64,000 bases of DNA from Primula veris. Lineage: Eukaryota; Streptophyta; Magnoliopsida; Ericales; Primulaceae. The first letter of the stretch is position 1, and each line of letters begins with the position of its first letter. The DNA lies in NCBI GenBank assembly GCA_963682055.1, contig OY821745.1, forward strand, positions 21,511,342-21,575,341. Direction: 5' to 3'. This document shows, piece after piece, positions 11,440-24,659 of the stretch. A program made the translations under genes and the position numbers. The notes beneath the pieces are model-generated. The model was not told where the DNA came from. It saw nothing but the letters and a program-made list of their open reading frames with translations, and did not search any database.

Positions 11440-13270
11440 ACATGATGGAATGAAATGTGGAATTATTATGTTTTTATCTGTTTTTGATTTTGGAATAGTT
11501 AATTTTTTGGAATTGTTTTTGCGGATCTAAATGTAATAAGTTTTATTTTATTTTATCAAAATTGTCAAAAACCCAATCGGGTCTTTAAAAATATAACATT
11601 TAAATTTATCTATTGAATCAAAGTATCAAACTAATAAACTGGTTATTATACAAAAAATTGATTATACAAATATATAAAACCCAATAAAGTGCATAACAAT
11701 CAAACAAATGAATTCAATTAGACATACATGTAAATATCACGATAAATTGGTTCGAATTGAAGGAAAAAATATTAAAGTAATTCTGAGATGAAATTGCATG
11801 CATATATATATATCAGATAGATAAATAAGAACCTATGAATTTTGTCGATTGAGGCTCGCTGTGAAGTTCGTTGATTGAGGCTAGCTCAAGTGGGTACTAC
11901 CTACACGATTCAATAAATCCTAAAAAAAATTACTGTAATTTTGTGCGAGGATAGAGATATTAGTCCAAATCTTCTACCCCTAATTTTCCACCCCTTCCGT
12001 GCCCCTTTATTTATTTTCATTCAAATTTTAAATTTTCACAACTTATACCGTAATTTTATAAACTTTTATATTATATTGTATTCAAATTTTAAAATATTTG
12101 AACATAATATTATTTTAGATAATTTTTTTAATATTCAATGTTTAATTTACACTAATTTATACATTTATTCCAAAATAAATTTTGTGTGGATTTTCTTTTA
12201 AAAATAATTATTGGAATGTATTGATACATGTATTATAGTAATTGTACAATTTTTTTCAAGTTTTTTAGAATTTTTTTTTGGATAAAATAAGTAAAGGGAC
12301 ATGGAATGGGGTAGAGAAGTGGGGTAAAAGATTTGGACTCTAGAGATATAGATCTTATTTATAAGCTGTGAAGAGAAAAATTAGGAAGAGATTGACATAT
12401 CTAAACATAAATATAGGAATGAGTATATAGATACGAATAGTGAAATAACAATAGATAAAAATATTTTTTTTAAATTGAACTTTCCGAATAAGTGCTATCT
12501 CTATAAGCTTCAAAATCCAACTTTTCCAAAATGAACTTCCAATATCTCCTACTTTTTCATAAAGTGGACTATTTTTTGTTACCAAACACACAAAAATGTC
12601 TCAAATGGGCTTCCCCCTAGAAATTGATTCTAAACTGTCCGCCAAACACCCCCTTAATTTTTCTTCTTTTCAACTGGAATTCAATGATATTTGTCTAGGA
12701 CCTTAGGTGCTCTTTATTTTCAACTTGATGACCACTCTTGATATTTTTTTTACTTTTTTTTTTTTTTTATAAATAATAAGATGGAATTGCTAACCTGAAT
12801 TGGTACTAAAACTTTTGTGAAGTGTAATTTGCTTAAACGACGTGAAAAAACTAAGTGTACCATTATTTTCTGAGGGAGTAAGAAATAAATTAGGGTAGAA
12901 GTTGTTCTTAAAAATACATAATATTTACATTATGCGTTCCATATTGCTCAGATAGCTAGATCTTAATTATACTATTATTATTTATTATTTTTGAAAATAC
13001 TACTATTATTATTTATTTATTTTTGAAATAATACTCCTTATTAGCAATTGACTTTTTCCTTCAAGATTATTCAAAGATTTTTCTTGACATCGAGTGGGAT
13101 AACAAGATATAGGTCGACTTTCAGTAAACCGATGCGACGGAGGGATTTATAGTGGTCACTGGCCAGATCCAATCGAGTTTATATATAGTTGGTAAGGCAT
13201 GATCAGTTAGGGAGCTAGATATGAGACCCTATGTGAGAACTTTTTTTTTTGGAAGAAACATTTTTGTTTT
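11440..13270. repeat. Ancestral segment, copy B
   Basis: Matches copy A in two blocks, about 11440-11550 and 12655-13250. They are separated by about 1.1 kb of extra DNA that includes the MITE at 11961-12340. Copy B is interrupted on its right by the composite element starting at 13290. Confidence 0.75.
11961..12340. mobile_element. Mutator-type MITE, 380 bp
   Basis: The inverted ends tagtccaaatctt and gagtccaaatctt extend for roughly 70 bp each (the cttctacccc and cccctttatttatttt words recur inverted). A 9-bp target duplication, tagagatat, lies at 11952-11960 and 12341-12349, which is the size typical of Mutator transposition. The core is AT-rich and non-coding. Confidence 0.82.
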
Positions 13271-13421
13271 TTCTCTCCCATTTTTTCTCGGGAAAATTAC
13301 CAAAACATACAACTATTTTAAACTAATTATCAAAAAATTACATCCCAACACTTTATTCCCAAAACATACAACTAATTAAAATTATAAATACTAAATAATT
13401 TATATATTTTTTAACAGCTAG

Positions 13422-13454
<33 letters not shown>

Positions 13455-14185
13455 CACATATACAAAAATATCAACTACAACATTCGTCATCCTCTCTCCG
13501 TCACCTATCTCCACCACCTTCCGTCGCACCTCCCTCCATCTCCGATCCCGTCGCCACCTCCTCAAATCCAAACCATACATCTTTCCCACACTCCTATTTT
13601 AACCCCAATCTCCACCGTCCGATCAAAACTCATTCCCCCAATAAAATTCTCATCTAAACCCATCTCCGTATCAGTTATACCAGAACCAGTGGTTTCTGAA
13701 CCCCTTTTCCATTTTCATTTTTTTTGTTTTATTTTTATCGTAAAACTCGATTATAACTAGGTTAAATCTTTAGAATTTCTTACGTATTTTTTTTTTGTGC
13801 TCTAGATATCAGGTATGTAGAGGATTACATTTATTTGGATTTTTGTTTTGTTTTTAATCTGATTGTGTTTTCTACTTGTTGGAATTGATTTACTTAGAAG
13901 TCTAATTTTTATTTATTTTTATATGAAATTGGCTTTTATTTATCTTCGATTGGAGTGATTCTCATTTTTGTGACATAATTGATAAGTTATCAAATAATCG
14001 GGGATTTATCGTTTTCCTCTTCAGGAATTTTATTGTTGGAATTGATTTACTCAATAACTTCATTTTTATTTTTTGTATATGAATTAAGATTTTGTTTTTC
14101 TTCGATCGGAACGATGCTCATTTTTGGGGCATAATTGGTAAGGAATTAAATAATTGTGAATTTCTCGCTTTACTTTTTCACCCTA

Positions 14186-16915
14186 GCCATACACAATATA
14201 TTTTGTATTAATTGACACTTTCCCTTCTTTGTGTTTTTGTTATTCATACACAATATACTGTTTATACATGCTCTTTAATACAGACATACACAATACACAA
14301 TTATACATGCTATTAAATACAGGCATACACAATACACTTTTTATACATGCTCTTTAATACAGGCATACACAATACACTTTTCGTACATACTCTTTAATAC
14401 AGACATACACAATACACAATTTATACATATTTTTTAATACATGCATACACAATACACTATTTATATATGCTTTTTAATACAGTAATACATAATACATATT
14501 TTATACATGCTATTTAATACAGGCATACACAATACACAGTTTATACATGTTTTTTTAATACGGCCATTCACAATACATTATTTATGCATGTTCTTTAATA
14601 CAGATATACACAATACACAGTTTATACATGTTTTTTAATACGGACATACACAATACACTATTTATACATGGTTTTTAATACATGCATACACAATATACCG
14701 TTTATACATGCTATTTAATACATGCATACACAATACACAATTATACATACTATTAAATACAGGCATACACAATACACTTTTTATACATGCTATTTAATAC
14801 AGGCATACACAATACACTTTTTGTACATGCTCTTTAATACAGACATACACAAAACACAATTAATACATGCATACACAATACACTATTTATACATACTCTT
14901 TAATACAGTAATACATAATACATATTTTATACATGCTATTTAATACAGGCATATACAATACACAATTTATACATGTTTTTTTAATACGGGCATACACAAT
15001 ACATTATTTATGCATGCTCTTTAATACAGACATACACAATACACAGTTTATACATGTTTTATAATACGGACATACACAATACACTATTTATACATGCTCT
15101 TTAATACATGCATACACAATACACTATTTATACATACTCTTTAATACATGAGTACACAATATACCGTTTATACATGCTCTTTAATACATGCATACACAAT
15201 ACACAATTATACATGCTATTAAATACAGGCATACACAATACACTTTTTATACATGTTCTTTAATACAGGCATACACAATACACTTTTTGTACATGCTCTT
15301 TAATACAGACATACACAATACACAATTTATACATGTTTTTTAATACATGTATACACAATACACTATTTATACATACTCTTTAATACAGTAATACATAATA
15401 CATATTTTATACATGCTATTTAATACAGGCATACACAATACACAGTTTATACATGGTTTTTTAATACGGGCATACACAATACATTATTTATGCATGCTCT
15501 TTAATACAGACATACACAATACACAATTTATACGTGTTTTTTAATACGGACATACACAATACACTATTTATACATGCTATTTAATACATGCATACACAAT
15601 ACATATTTTATAAATGTTCTTTAATGCAGGCATACACAATACACAATTATATATGCTATTTAATACAAGCATACACAATACACTTTTTGTACGTACTCTT
15701 TAATACAGACATACACAATACACAATTTATACATGTTTTTTAATACATGCATACACAATACACTATATATACATGCTCTTTAATAGATGCATACACAATA
15801 CATATTTTATACATGCTATTTAATACAGTAATACATAATATATATTTTATACATGCTATTTAATACATGCATACATAATACACAGTTTATACATGTTTTT
15901 TTAATACGGGCATACACAATACATTATTTATGCATGCTCTTTAATACATACACAATACATAATTTATACATGTTTTTTAATACGGACATACACAATACAC
16001 TATTTATACATGCTCTTTAATACATGCCCTTTAATACATGCATACACAATACATATTTTATATATGCTCTTTAATACAGGCATACACAATACACAATTAT
16101 ACATGCTATTAAATACAGGCATACACAATACACTTTTTATACATGTTTTTTAATACAGGCATACACAATACACTTTTTGTACATGCTCTTTAATACACAC
16201 ATACACATTACACAATTTATACATATTTTTTAATACATGCATACACAATACACTATTTATACATGCTATTTAATACAGTAAACATTATACATATTTTATA
16301 CATGCTATTTAATACATGCATACACAATACACAGTTTATACATGTTTTTTTTAATACGGGCATACACAATACATTATTTATGCATGCTCTTTAATACAGA
16401 CATACACAATACACAACTTATACTTGTTTTTTAATACGGACATACACAATACACTATTTATACATGCTCTTAAATACATGCATACACAATACATATTTTA
16501 TACATGCTCTTTAATACAGGCATACACAATACACATTTTATACATATTTTTTTAATACATGCATGCACAAAACATTATTTATACATGCTATTTAATACAA
16601 ACATACACAATACACAGTTTATACATGTTTTTTTAATACGAGCATAGACAATACACTATTTATATATGCTATTTAATACAGGCATACACAATACATATTT
16701 TATATATGCTTTTTAATACAGGCATACACAATACATTTTTTATACACGCTCTTTAATACAGTCATACACAATACATTCTGTATCCATTGACAGTTTATAC
16801 ATATTTTTTTAATACGGGAATACACAATACACTATTTATACATGCTCTTTAATACAGACATACTCAATACACAATTTATACATGTTTTTTAATACGAGCA
16901 TACACAATACATTAT
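14186..16915. repeat. 40-bp minisatellite array 1 with higher-order structure
   Basis: The monomer is close to gcatacacaatacac plus tttttatacatgctctttaatacag (40 bp), about 65 copies. Variants differ mainly at gc/ga/gg before catacac and at ctctt/cttttt/ctattt. Marker variants recur at long spacing: agtaatacataatacata at 14481, 14907, 15387, 15827 and (diverged) 16278; acattatttatgcatg at about 14573, 15001, 15481, 15921 and 16371. This shows a higher-order unit of roughly 430-480 bp. Open frames rich in Tyr/Ile/His/Thr here are products of the repeat. Confidence 0.93.
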
Positions 16916-17765
16916 TTTTTTATATATTTTTGTGATTTTGGATTTTTCTTGGTTTTTTTTTTGCCACTTTTTTGGAGATTTTTCGGGTTTTCAACTTTTT
17001 AAAGTTTTTTTCAGCACTTTTTTGGTTTTTTCGGCTTCTCGACTTTTGTGAACTTTTTTCATTCTTTTTGTGATTTTGGATATTTTTTGGGTTTTTTTAC
17101 CGATTTTTTGGGTTTTTTCGGTTACCGACTTTTTTAAAAGTTTTTTCAGCATATTTTGGGTTTTTTTGAATTCTCGACTTTTTTGATCTTTTTTCATTTT
17201 TTTTTGTAATTTTGTAATTTTGTTGTTTTTTTTTGCTTTTTACCATATTTTTGGGCTTTTTTCGGGTTCTCGACTTTTCTGAACTTTATTTTTATTTATT
17301 TTTGTGAATTTGGATTTTTCTTGGTTTTTTTTTATTTTTTGCCACTTTTTTGGAGTTTTTTCGGGTTCCCAACTTTTTAATGGTTTTTTCAGCACTTTTT
17401 TGGTTTTTTCGGGTTCTCGATTTTTGTGAACTTTTTTCATTCCTTTTGTGATTTTGGATTTTTCTTTGTTTTTTTTTTTTTACTTTTTTAACCATTTTTT
17501 GGGCTTTTTCGGGTTCCCGACTTTTTAAAAGGTTTTTCCAGCCTTTTTTGGGTTTTTTCGGATTCTCGACTCTTTTGAACTTTTTTCATTTTTTTTGTGA
17601 ATTTGGATTTTTATTGGTTTTTTTTTTTATTTTTTAACATTTTTTTGGATTTTTTCGGGTTTCCAACTTTTTTAAAGATTTTTCCAGCATCTTTTGGGTT
17701 TTTTCGGCATCTCAACTTTTTTGAACTTTTTTTTATTTTTTGTTGTAATTTTATTTTTTTCAGTT
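16916..17765. repeat. T-rich repeat block 1
   Basis: The plus strand is strongly T-rich with recurring words ttttttgggttttttcgg, ctcgacttttttgaac, cattttttttgtgattttgg and ttttttcagcac. These recur irregularly every 60-130 bp. Lysine-rich open frames on the minus strand simply mirror the composition. The same block is present in element 2. Confidence 0.88.
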
Positions 17766-18539
17766 TAGAAGTCATTTTAACATTAAATAAGATAGTATTT
17801 TGTGGAGAAAAAATGATGATTTAGAAAAAGAGAGGAGAGAGAGGAGAAAGAGAAATTTTTTGATAGCTGAGGAAAAATATATATTTTTTTTCTATTTTAG
17901 GTCAATTGTATGTTTTGGGAATAATTTGTTTGAGTTGTATATTTTGGTAATATTTCATAACACATTGTATGTTTTGGGCATTGACCATTTTTTCTCCATT
18001 CCTTACTCTATTTATTTATGGGAAAATTACCAAAACATACAACTATTTTAAACTAATTACCAAAAAATTATACCCCAACATTTTATTCCCAAAACATACA
18101 ACTAATTAAAATTATAAATAATAAATCATTTCTATTTTTATTTTTTTCTTACTTTATCTTTCTTTAAAAATAGTTCAATCTTCTTCTCCGATCGGTTCAC
18201 AAGTCTCTATCCGAGTTCAATCTTCTTCTCCGGTCAAGTCACAGGTCTCGGTATTGTCTTCTCCGATCAGTTCATCCGTCAATTTTCGGTTATTTTGATC
18301 ATCATATTCAACAATTCACTGGGCAATATGTGTTAATTTTCTCGTCAATAGTCATAAGTTCATCCGTAAATTTTCGAGGTATTTTTTTATTTTTTAAAAA
18401 TTATTGTAATTAAATTTATATACTTAATAATAATTGTAATTATGGTTCATTATATACACTTTAATAATACGGTGCATAAACTAGTTGAATTGCATATACA
18501 ATAATTATTGTATGAATTGTCACTATTATGTATGCACTT

Positions 18540-20560
18540 TTATCATTGATAGTGCTCTTTAATACACGCTTACAAAATACATTGTTTATACATATTCTTT
18601 AATACATGCATACAAAATACATTTTGTATTCATTGACAATGCCCATTTGTATTTTTGTTATTATTCATACACAATATACTGTTTATACATACTTTTTAAT
18701 ACATGCATACACAATATACAGTTTATACATGCTTTTTAATACATGCATACACAATACATTGTTTATCCATTTACACTTTTTGTGTGTTTTTTTTATGTTG
18801 TTTTGTAGTGCAATAGGCAGTATTTTGATGATGTGCAATATAGATGTTGTCACGGTTGGTAGTTCTAAGATGTTATAATTGCAATTCAAATTGATATAAG
18901 TTTTGAAAATTTGGTGGCTAAAATTTATGATATTTGGCCGCATTTGGATAAAAGTGATGTGTTGTTGACATATTCTATTCCTCGATATGAAAAATACCGA
19001 TTAACTTGTGAGTATAGTGTTTATACATGCTCTTTAATATAATCATACACAATAAATATTGTATACATATTATTTAATACAAGCATACACAATATACAGT
19101 TTATACATGTTTTTTTAATATGGGCATACACAATACATTATTTATACATGTTTTTTAATACAGACATACACAATACACAGTTTATACATGTTTTTTAATA
19201 TGGACATGCACAATACACTATTTATAGATACTCTTTAATACAGGCATACATAATACATATTTTATAAATGCTCTTTAATACAAGCATACACAATACACAG
19301 TTTATACATATTTTTTTTAATACGGACATACACAATACATTATTTATACATGCTCTTTAATACAGACATACACAGTACACGGTTTATACATGTATTTTAA
19401 TACGGGCATACACAATACACTATTTATGCATGCTCTTTAATACAGACATACACGATACATATTTTATACATGCTTTTTAATACATGCATAAACAATACAT
19501 TGTTTATACACGTTATTTAATACAGTCATACACAATATATTATGTATCCATTGACACTGTCCATTTTTTATGTTTTTCTTATTATGCATACACAATACAC
19601 TTTTTATACATATTGTTTAATACAGGCATACACAATACATAGTTTATACATGTTTTTTAATACGGGCATACACAATACATTATTTATACATTTTATTTAA
19701 TACATGCATACACAACACATAATTTATACATGTTTTTTAATACGAGAATACGCAATACAGGCATACACAATACATTGTTATACATGTTTTTTAATACATG
19801 CATACACAATACACTATTTATACATGCTCTTCAATACAGTCATACATAATACATATTTTATACATGCTCTTTAATACAGTCATACACAATACACAATTTT
19901 TATACATGTTTTTTTAATACGGACATACACAATACATTATTTATGCATGCTTTTTAATATAGACATACACAATACACAGTTTATATATGTTTTTTAATAC
20001 GGACATACACAATACACTATTTATACATGCATACACAATACATATTTTATACATGCTCTTTAATACAGGCATACACAATACACAGTTTATATATATTTTT
20101 TAATACAGACATGCACAAAACATTATTTATACATGCTATTTAATACAAACATACACAATACACAGTTTATACATGTTTTTTTTAATACGGGCATACACAA
20201 TACACTGTTTATACATGCTCTTTAATACATGCATACACAATACATATTCTATATATGTTTTTTAATACATGCATACACAATACATTGTTTATACACGCTT
20301 TTTAATACAGTCATACACAATACATTCTGTATCCATTGACACTGTCCATTTTTTTGTTTTTTTTCTTATTATTCATACACAATGCACTTTTTATACATAT
20401 TTTTTAATACAGGCATACACAATACATAATTTATACATGTTTTTTAATACGGGCATACATAATACATTATTTATACATGTTATTTAATACATGCATACAC
20501 AACACACAATTTATACATGTTTTTAATACGGAAATACACAATACAGACATACACAATACT
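18540..20560. repeat. 40-bp minisatellite array 2
   Basis: The same 40-bp monomer family as array 1, in two runs (about 18540-18775 and 19012-20560). A non-repetitive spacer at 18780-19010 separates them. Monomers are a little more diverged and less regular than in array 1. Confidence 0.9.
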
Positions 20561-21545
20561 TTTTTTAACCATTTTTTGGGCTTTTTCGTGTTCCCGACTT
20601 TTTTGAACTTTTTTCATTTTTTTATGATTTTGGATATTTTTTGGGTTTTTTTACCAATTTTTTGGGTTTTTTCGGTTACCGACTTTTTTAAAAGTTTTTT
20701 CAGCATACACAATACATAATTTATACATGTTTTTTAATACAGGCATACACAATATATTATTTATACATGTTATTTAATACATGCATACACAACACACAAT
20801 TTATACATGTTTTTTAATACGGAAATACGTAATACAGACATACACAATACTTTTTTTAACCATTTTTTGTGCTTTTTCGGGTTCCCGACTTTTTAAAAGA
20901 TTTTTCCAGCCTTTTTTGGGTTTTTTCGGGTTCTCGACTTTTTCGAACTTTTTTCATTTTTTTGTGATTTTGGATATTTTTTGGGTTTTTTTACCAATTT
21001 TTTGGGTTTTTTCGGTTACCGACTTTTTTAAAAGTTTTTTCAGCATATTTTGGGTTTTTTTGAATTCTCGACTTTTCTGAACTTTATTTTTGTATATTTT
21101 TGTGAATTTGGATTTTTCTTGGTTTTTTTTTTTTTTTTTTGCCACTTTTTTGGAGTTTTTTCGGGTTTTCGACTTTTTAAAGGTTTTTTCAGCACTTTTT
21201 TGGTTTTTTCGAATTCTCAATTTTTGTGAACTTTTTTCATTCTTTTTGTGATTTTGAATTTTTCTTTGTTTTTTTTACTTTTTTTAACCATTTTTTGGGC
21301 TTTTTCGGGTTCCCGACTTTTTAAAAGGTTTTTCCAGCCTTTTTTGGGTTTTTTCGGATTCTCGACTTTTTTGAACTTTTTCATTTTTTTTGTGAATTTG
21401 GATTTTTATTGGTTTTTTTATTTTTTTAACATTTTTTTGGATTTTTTCGGGTTTCCGACTTTTTTAAAGGTTTTTCCAGCATTTTTTGGGTTTTTTCGGG
21501 TTTTCGACTTTTTTGAACTTTTTTTATTTTTTGTTGTAATTTTAT
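20560..21545. repeat. T-rich repeat block 2 interleaved with minisatellite
   Basis: T-rich units occupy about 20560-20705. A short island of 40-bp monomers (20703-20850) follows, then T-rich units again to about 21545. At 20700-20710 the T-rich word ttttttcagca runs straight into tacacaatac; the shared letters gcat suggest microhomology exchange. Confidence 0.85.
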
Positions 21546-21846
21546 TTTTTTCGGTTTAGAAGTCATTTTAACATTAAATAAGGTAGTATTTTGTGGGGAA
21601 AAAATGATGATTTAAAAAGAGTGAGGAGAGAGAGGAGAAAAAGAATTTTTTTGATAGGTGAGAAATTTTTTTTTTTTTTTTTATATTTGGGTCAATTGTA
21701 TGTTTTGAGAATAATTTGTTTGGATTGTATGTTTTGGTAATATTTCATAACACATTGTATGTTTTATGAATTGACCCTTTTTATTGTAGGCTTTTATTTT
21801 TCTCTCGCTTCCTCTTGCGTTTGTAAGTCTTCTTCTCCTTTAATGT

Positions 21847-23019
21847 TGAAATTCCTATCCGCTGTTCTAGTTGCAGTTTTGCAGTAAGGTTCCAAGTGAG
21901 CTTGCAACCACAGTTAGAACCTAGTGTATTAAATGGACAGAACTATAAAAAGTTAAATGTACTTAAAATAGATCACAAGCACATTTAACAACGGAGTTCA
22001 CCTAACTAGGCTACGTCTCCGGGGCACTTACCCAGATTATGATATTATAAAAAGCTTACAATATAGGACTCAAGTCTTAACGAAAAATACTTAGACTCCC
22101 TCTAGGTTTTTCTGTCTATCTCTATATTGCTCATACTCTATAACTATCACTTATAAATCAATGGCATCCCACCATTTTTTTTCTTTTGAAAGCTCACGTG
22201 TATTCTCTCTAGAAAATAAGTTCTTTATAATTTAGAACACACACATTTACAAGCTAAGTTATCAAGTATATAAGCAAGTGAAAACAATCTTCTATTCTTC
22301 AATATCTTTTGATTGTTTTTGAGTATATTGATTGGCTTCAATCTTCTCATGCATTGCGTGATACTTCAGCATTGATTGACTCCAATCATCATTGGTTGAT
22401 ACCTGTTTAATAACCAGCTTGATTGAAGGAGTTAGTATTTTCCTATAACTAGGAAACATATAAAAAGATCATATCTTGGAAAGATATCTTTTAAGTATTC
22501 ATGTAAAACATTAACTCCTAATTTTATTCAATCTTTAAACATATCATTCTGAATTGATAAGGAACAAGGATTGAAACATGTGATAAAGATTATTATAAGA
22601 ATAGAGATATAGAATTATAAATGTAAAGTAAACATAACCAATCTCTTTATATCTTTTAAGAAATCTTTTCTTACCACTTTGATATTCTCAATAAACGCAT
22701 ATTGACCTTTTAGAATCATATGAGAACATATCCTGCATACTTTTAAACAAATAATTAGCATTGAAGAATAGTTATGCAGATCTATAGAACAAGACAGAGT
22801 TCTGTTAACTAGCTGGTTGGAACTAGAGGTTGCAACTGAGGTTGCAACATTACTTGAAGCCTGTTAACAAAGGTTGTAACTGAGGTTACAACTAGTACTT
22901 AAAACCTGTCAACATAGGTTGTAACTGAGGTTACAACTAGTTCGTAATAACAGTTAGGATTTATTTAGTAAAACCAATAGACAATAAACAATATTTAGAC
23001 CAGGAATCTGGTCCTAACA
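21847..23019 (-). repeat. 3' LTR of the Copia element
   Basis: 1173 bp, beginning tgaaattcc and ending tcctaaca on the plus strand (TG..CA in either direction). It contains several copies of the GTTGYAAC-type motif at 22830-22945. It differs from the other LTR by about a dozen substitutions plus two length changes (12 and 29 bp), both of which remove or add whole motif copies. Confidence 0.95.
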
Positions 23020-23031
23020 ATCTCCCCGTTT
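23020..23031 (-). other. Polypurine tract
   Basis: In element direction the bases before the 3' LTR read caaacggggagat, a standard PPT for plus-strand DNA priming. Additional tracts of the form gggggag lie at about 23100-23108 and 23320-23326. Multiple PPT-like tracts are typical of Sireviruses. Confidence 0.8.
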
Positions 23032-23348
23032 GTCATTGGTTTTGACAAATCAATTAAGTTTATAAGTCATCCCAACCACCTGCAAATTCAATATCAGTAA
23101 GCTCCCCCTGTATGTTAGAATCGCAGGCATTTTAAATAAGCACAATCATTCACATATTCAACTTAAAAACAGCCATACTTCAAACTTGAAATTGCAGAAA
23201 TTTAAAGAAACAAAACATGGCACAACAATGTCTTAGCACAGCAGCATTGAGTCTTGAAATTGAATGAAACTGAACAACAGAATAAAACAAAACATAAACT
23301 GATCATAACATAAACTTCACTCCCCCAATTTGTCAGCAACCATTGTAC

Positions 23349-24659
23349 TCAGTCACGAGGAATATCAGAATGTGGAGCTCTTTCTCTGAGAGGATTGCTT
23401 CTTACCACCTCTTCATCTTCTGCATTGTCATCCTCACTGCTTATAGAGAAGCCATCATCACTGTGAGTTGCATCCCCATCACTGGCACCACCATCACTGT
23501 CACTATCATTTTCACTTTCTATAAGATTTTCCAGCAACTTCTTGATTTGATAGTCATCAGTATCCAGCTCAACCCTCCTTTCAGCATTGTAAGCCAACTT
23601 TTCCTTCAAATACCACCGCACACCCTTCTTCTTTTCTGAAAGAGCATTAGATGTCTCTTCTTCTTTTTCTTTGCCCTTTTCTCAAGATATGTCATTAACA
23701 TGCCCTTCTTTTAGCAACTTAGCAGAAATGTATAGGGCAGATGGACAATCAGAGGAGGGTTCATTCATGATATTGATAGGAGAATTTCTGTCCATAGAAT
23801 AAACTTGGCCTAGAAGCATACCAGATATTAGGCAGGGGAAAGGAAGGAGAGTGGAAGTACAATCTGTGTTACTGAAATCTCTTATGAGATTGAAGACGTG
23901 ATGTCCAAAGTTGATAGGCCTAGAATCCATGATTTTATAGAGAAAGGTAGCCATATCTTTGCTAACTTTTGAGGGCTGTTTGGTTGGGGTCCAGTTAAAC
24001 CTAGCTATTTTGTGCAGAACAGCAGCACACAGAGTGAGAGAGGATGTTTTGATGGAATTCCCATCAAATCTATTGTTCTTTCCAGTTAGAACCAAGGCAA
24101 TGACCTCAAAGTCATAATGAACATCTTCAACATCAGGATTGGGTGTATTTAGGAAATCATTAATAAGTTTTAAAGTAAAATCCAAAGTAAGACCTCTCAG
24201 AAAAACTCTCCCATAAGCAGGGTTTCCCTCATCAAATACAATGCTACTGAGATTAGCATAGAATTCTTTAACCACAGAAGGAAGAAAAGATTCAGCAAAA
24301 GTAATTGTTTTTCCTAAACCAACAGCATGCAACAGCTTTTCAACATACACTTGTATGTGTGGATAACTGACCAAATTGAGCTTCCTTTCACAGTGAATTT
24401 CTTTACTAGAAAAAGCCCTAAATCTCCTATAAGTTCTTCTACTCCAGAACTTAAGATCAACTGCATTGAATTTTTGAGCATACTCAAACTTAGCAACAAA
24501 AGGATCATTAATAGGATTCCTCCTAGCACGCTTTTTAGTCCTACGTGTCTTAGGAGAAGAGGACTCACTTACCTTAGCCTTAGGGCTATGACTTGTTGAA
24601 GATTTGTTCATGAAATCTCTTAGAGTACAATCATCATCAGTATTGGGGTTATTAGACAT
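23349..24659 (-). pseudogene. Env-position protein with plant-transposon-type domain, one nonsense codon
   Basis: The frame starts at ATG 24659 and runs 325 codons to a TGA at 23682-23684. It continues in the same phase to a stop at 23349, about 436 codons in all. The N-terminus is Ser/Lys/Arg-rich. The middle, with VVKEFYANLSS, RVFLRGLTLDFTLKLINDFL and an alpha-helical PF-x-C-LISGMLL end, resembles the domain Pfam lists as putative plant transposon protein. The C-terminus beyond the TGA is strongly acidic (Asp/Glu/Ser). No convincing membrane segment or signal peptide is seen, so it does not look like a membrane envelope protein. It sits between pol and the PPT, where Sireviruses carry an env-like gene. 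Function unknown; domain call from memory. Confidence 0.7.

Larger units (their letters stand above)
13290..17986. mobile_element. Composite MULE-like element 1 (minisatellite-bearing), 4.7 kb
   Basis: The left end is gggaaaattaccaaaacat and the right end, inverted, is ggtcaatgcccaaaacat. Roughly 80 bp of each end align as imperfect inverted repeats, each with two aaaacatacaa words. The 10-bp direct repeat attttttctc flanks it (13280-13289 and 17987-17996). Inside, in order: a CT/TA microsatellite (13420-13455), a pyrimidine-rich leader-like stretch (13490-13720), AT-rich DNA, a 40-bp minisatellite array, a T-rich repeat block, and the right end. There is no transposase. Mutator affiliation is inferred from the ends and target-duplication size. 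Confidence 0.65.
18020..21776. mobile_element. Composite MULE-like element 2 (minisatellite-bearing), 3.76 kb
   Basis: The left end gggaaaattaccaaaacat and right end gaattgacc repeat those of element 1, and the internal order is the same (leader, 40-bp arrays, T-rich block). I see no clear target duplication, so this copy may have arisen by duplication or nested insertion. It begins only 33 bp after element 1 ends. A stretch at 18180-18300 (cttctccgatcggttcac and variants) is locally repeated two or three times. Confidence 0.6.

Noticed and set aside
14186..20560. Regular short repeats that might suggest a CRISPR array
   Set aside because: The whole 40-bp monomer is repeated with no unique spacers, the sequence is nuclear plant DNA, and there are no cas genes.
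14722..20719. Tyr/His/Ile/Phe-rich open frames in the repeat arrays
   Set aside because: They are by-products of a 40-bp repeat and T-rich DNA lacking stops in one phase. They show no domain, no consistent start and no homology signal.
16991..21220. Lysine-rich open frames on the minus strand
   Set aside because: They mirror the T-rich plus strand and change phase between units, so composition explains them.
21776..21790. Target duplication for composite element 2
   Set aside because: The bases flanking 18020 (atttatttat) and 21776 (ctttttattg) do not match over 9-10 bp.
23349..24659. True retroviral-type envelope glycoprotein
   Set aside because: No signal peptide, no convincing membrane helix and no glycoprotein features; the middle resembles a plant transposon-associated domain instead.
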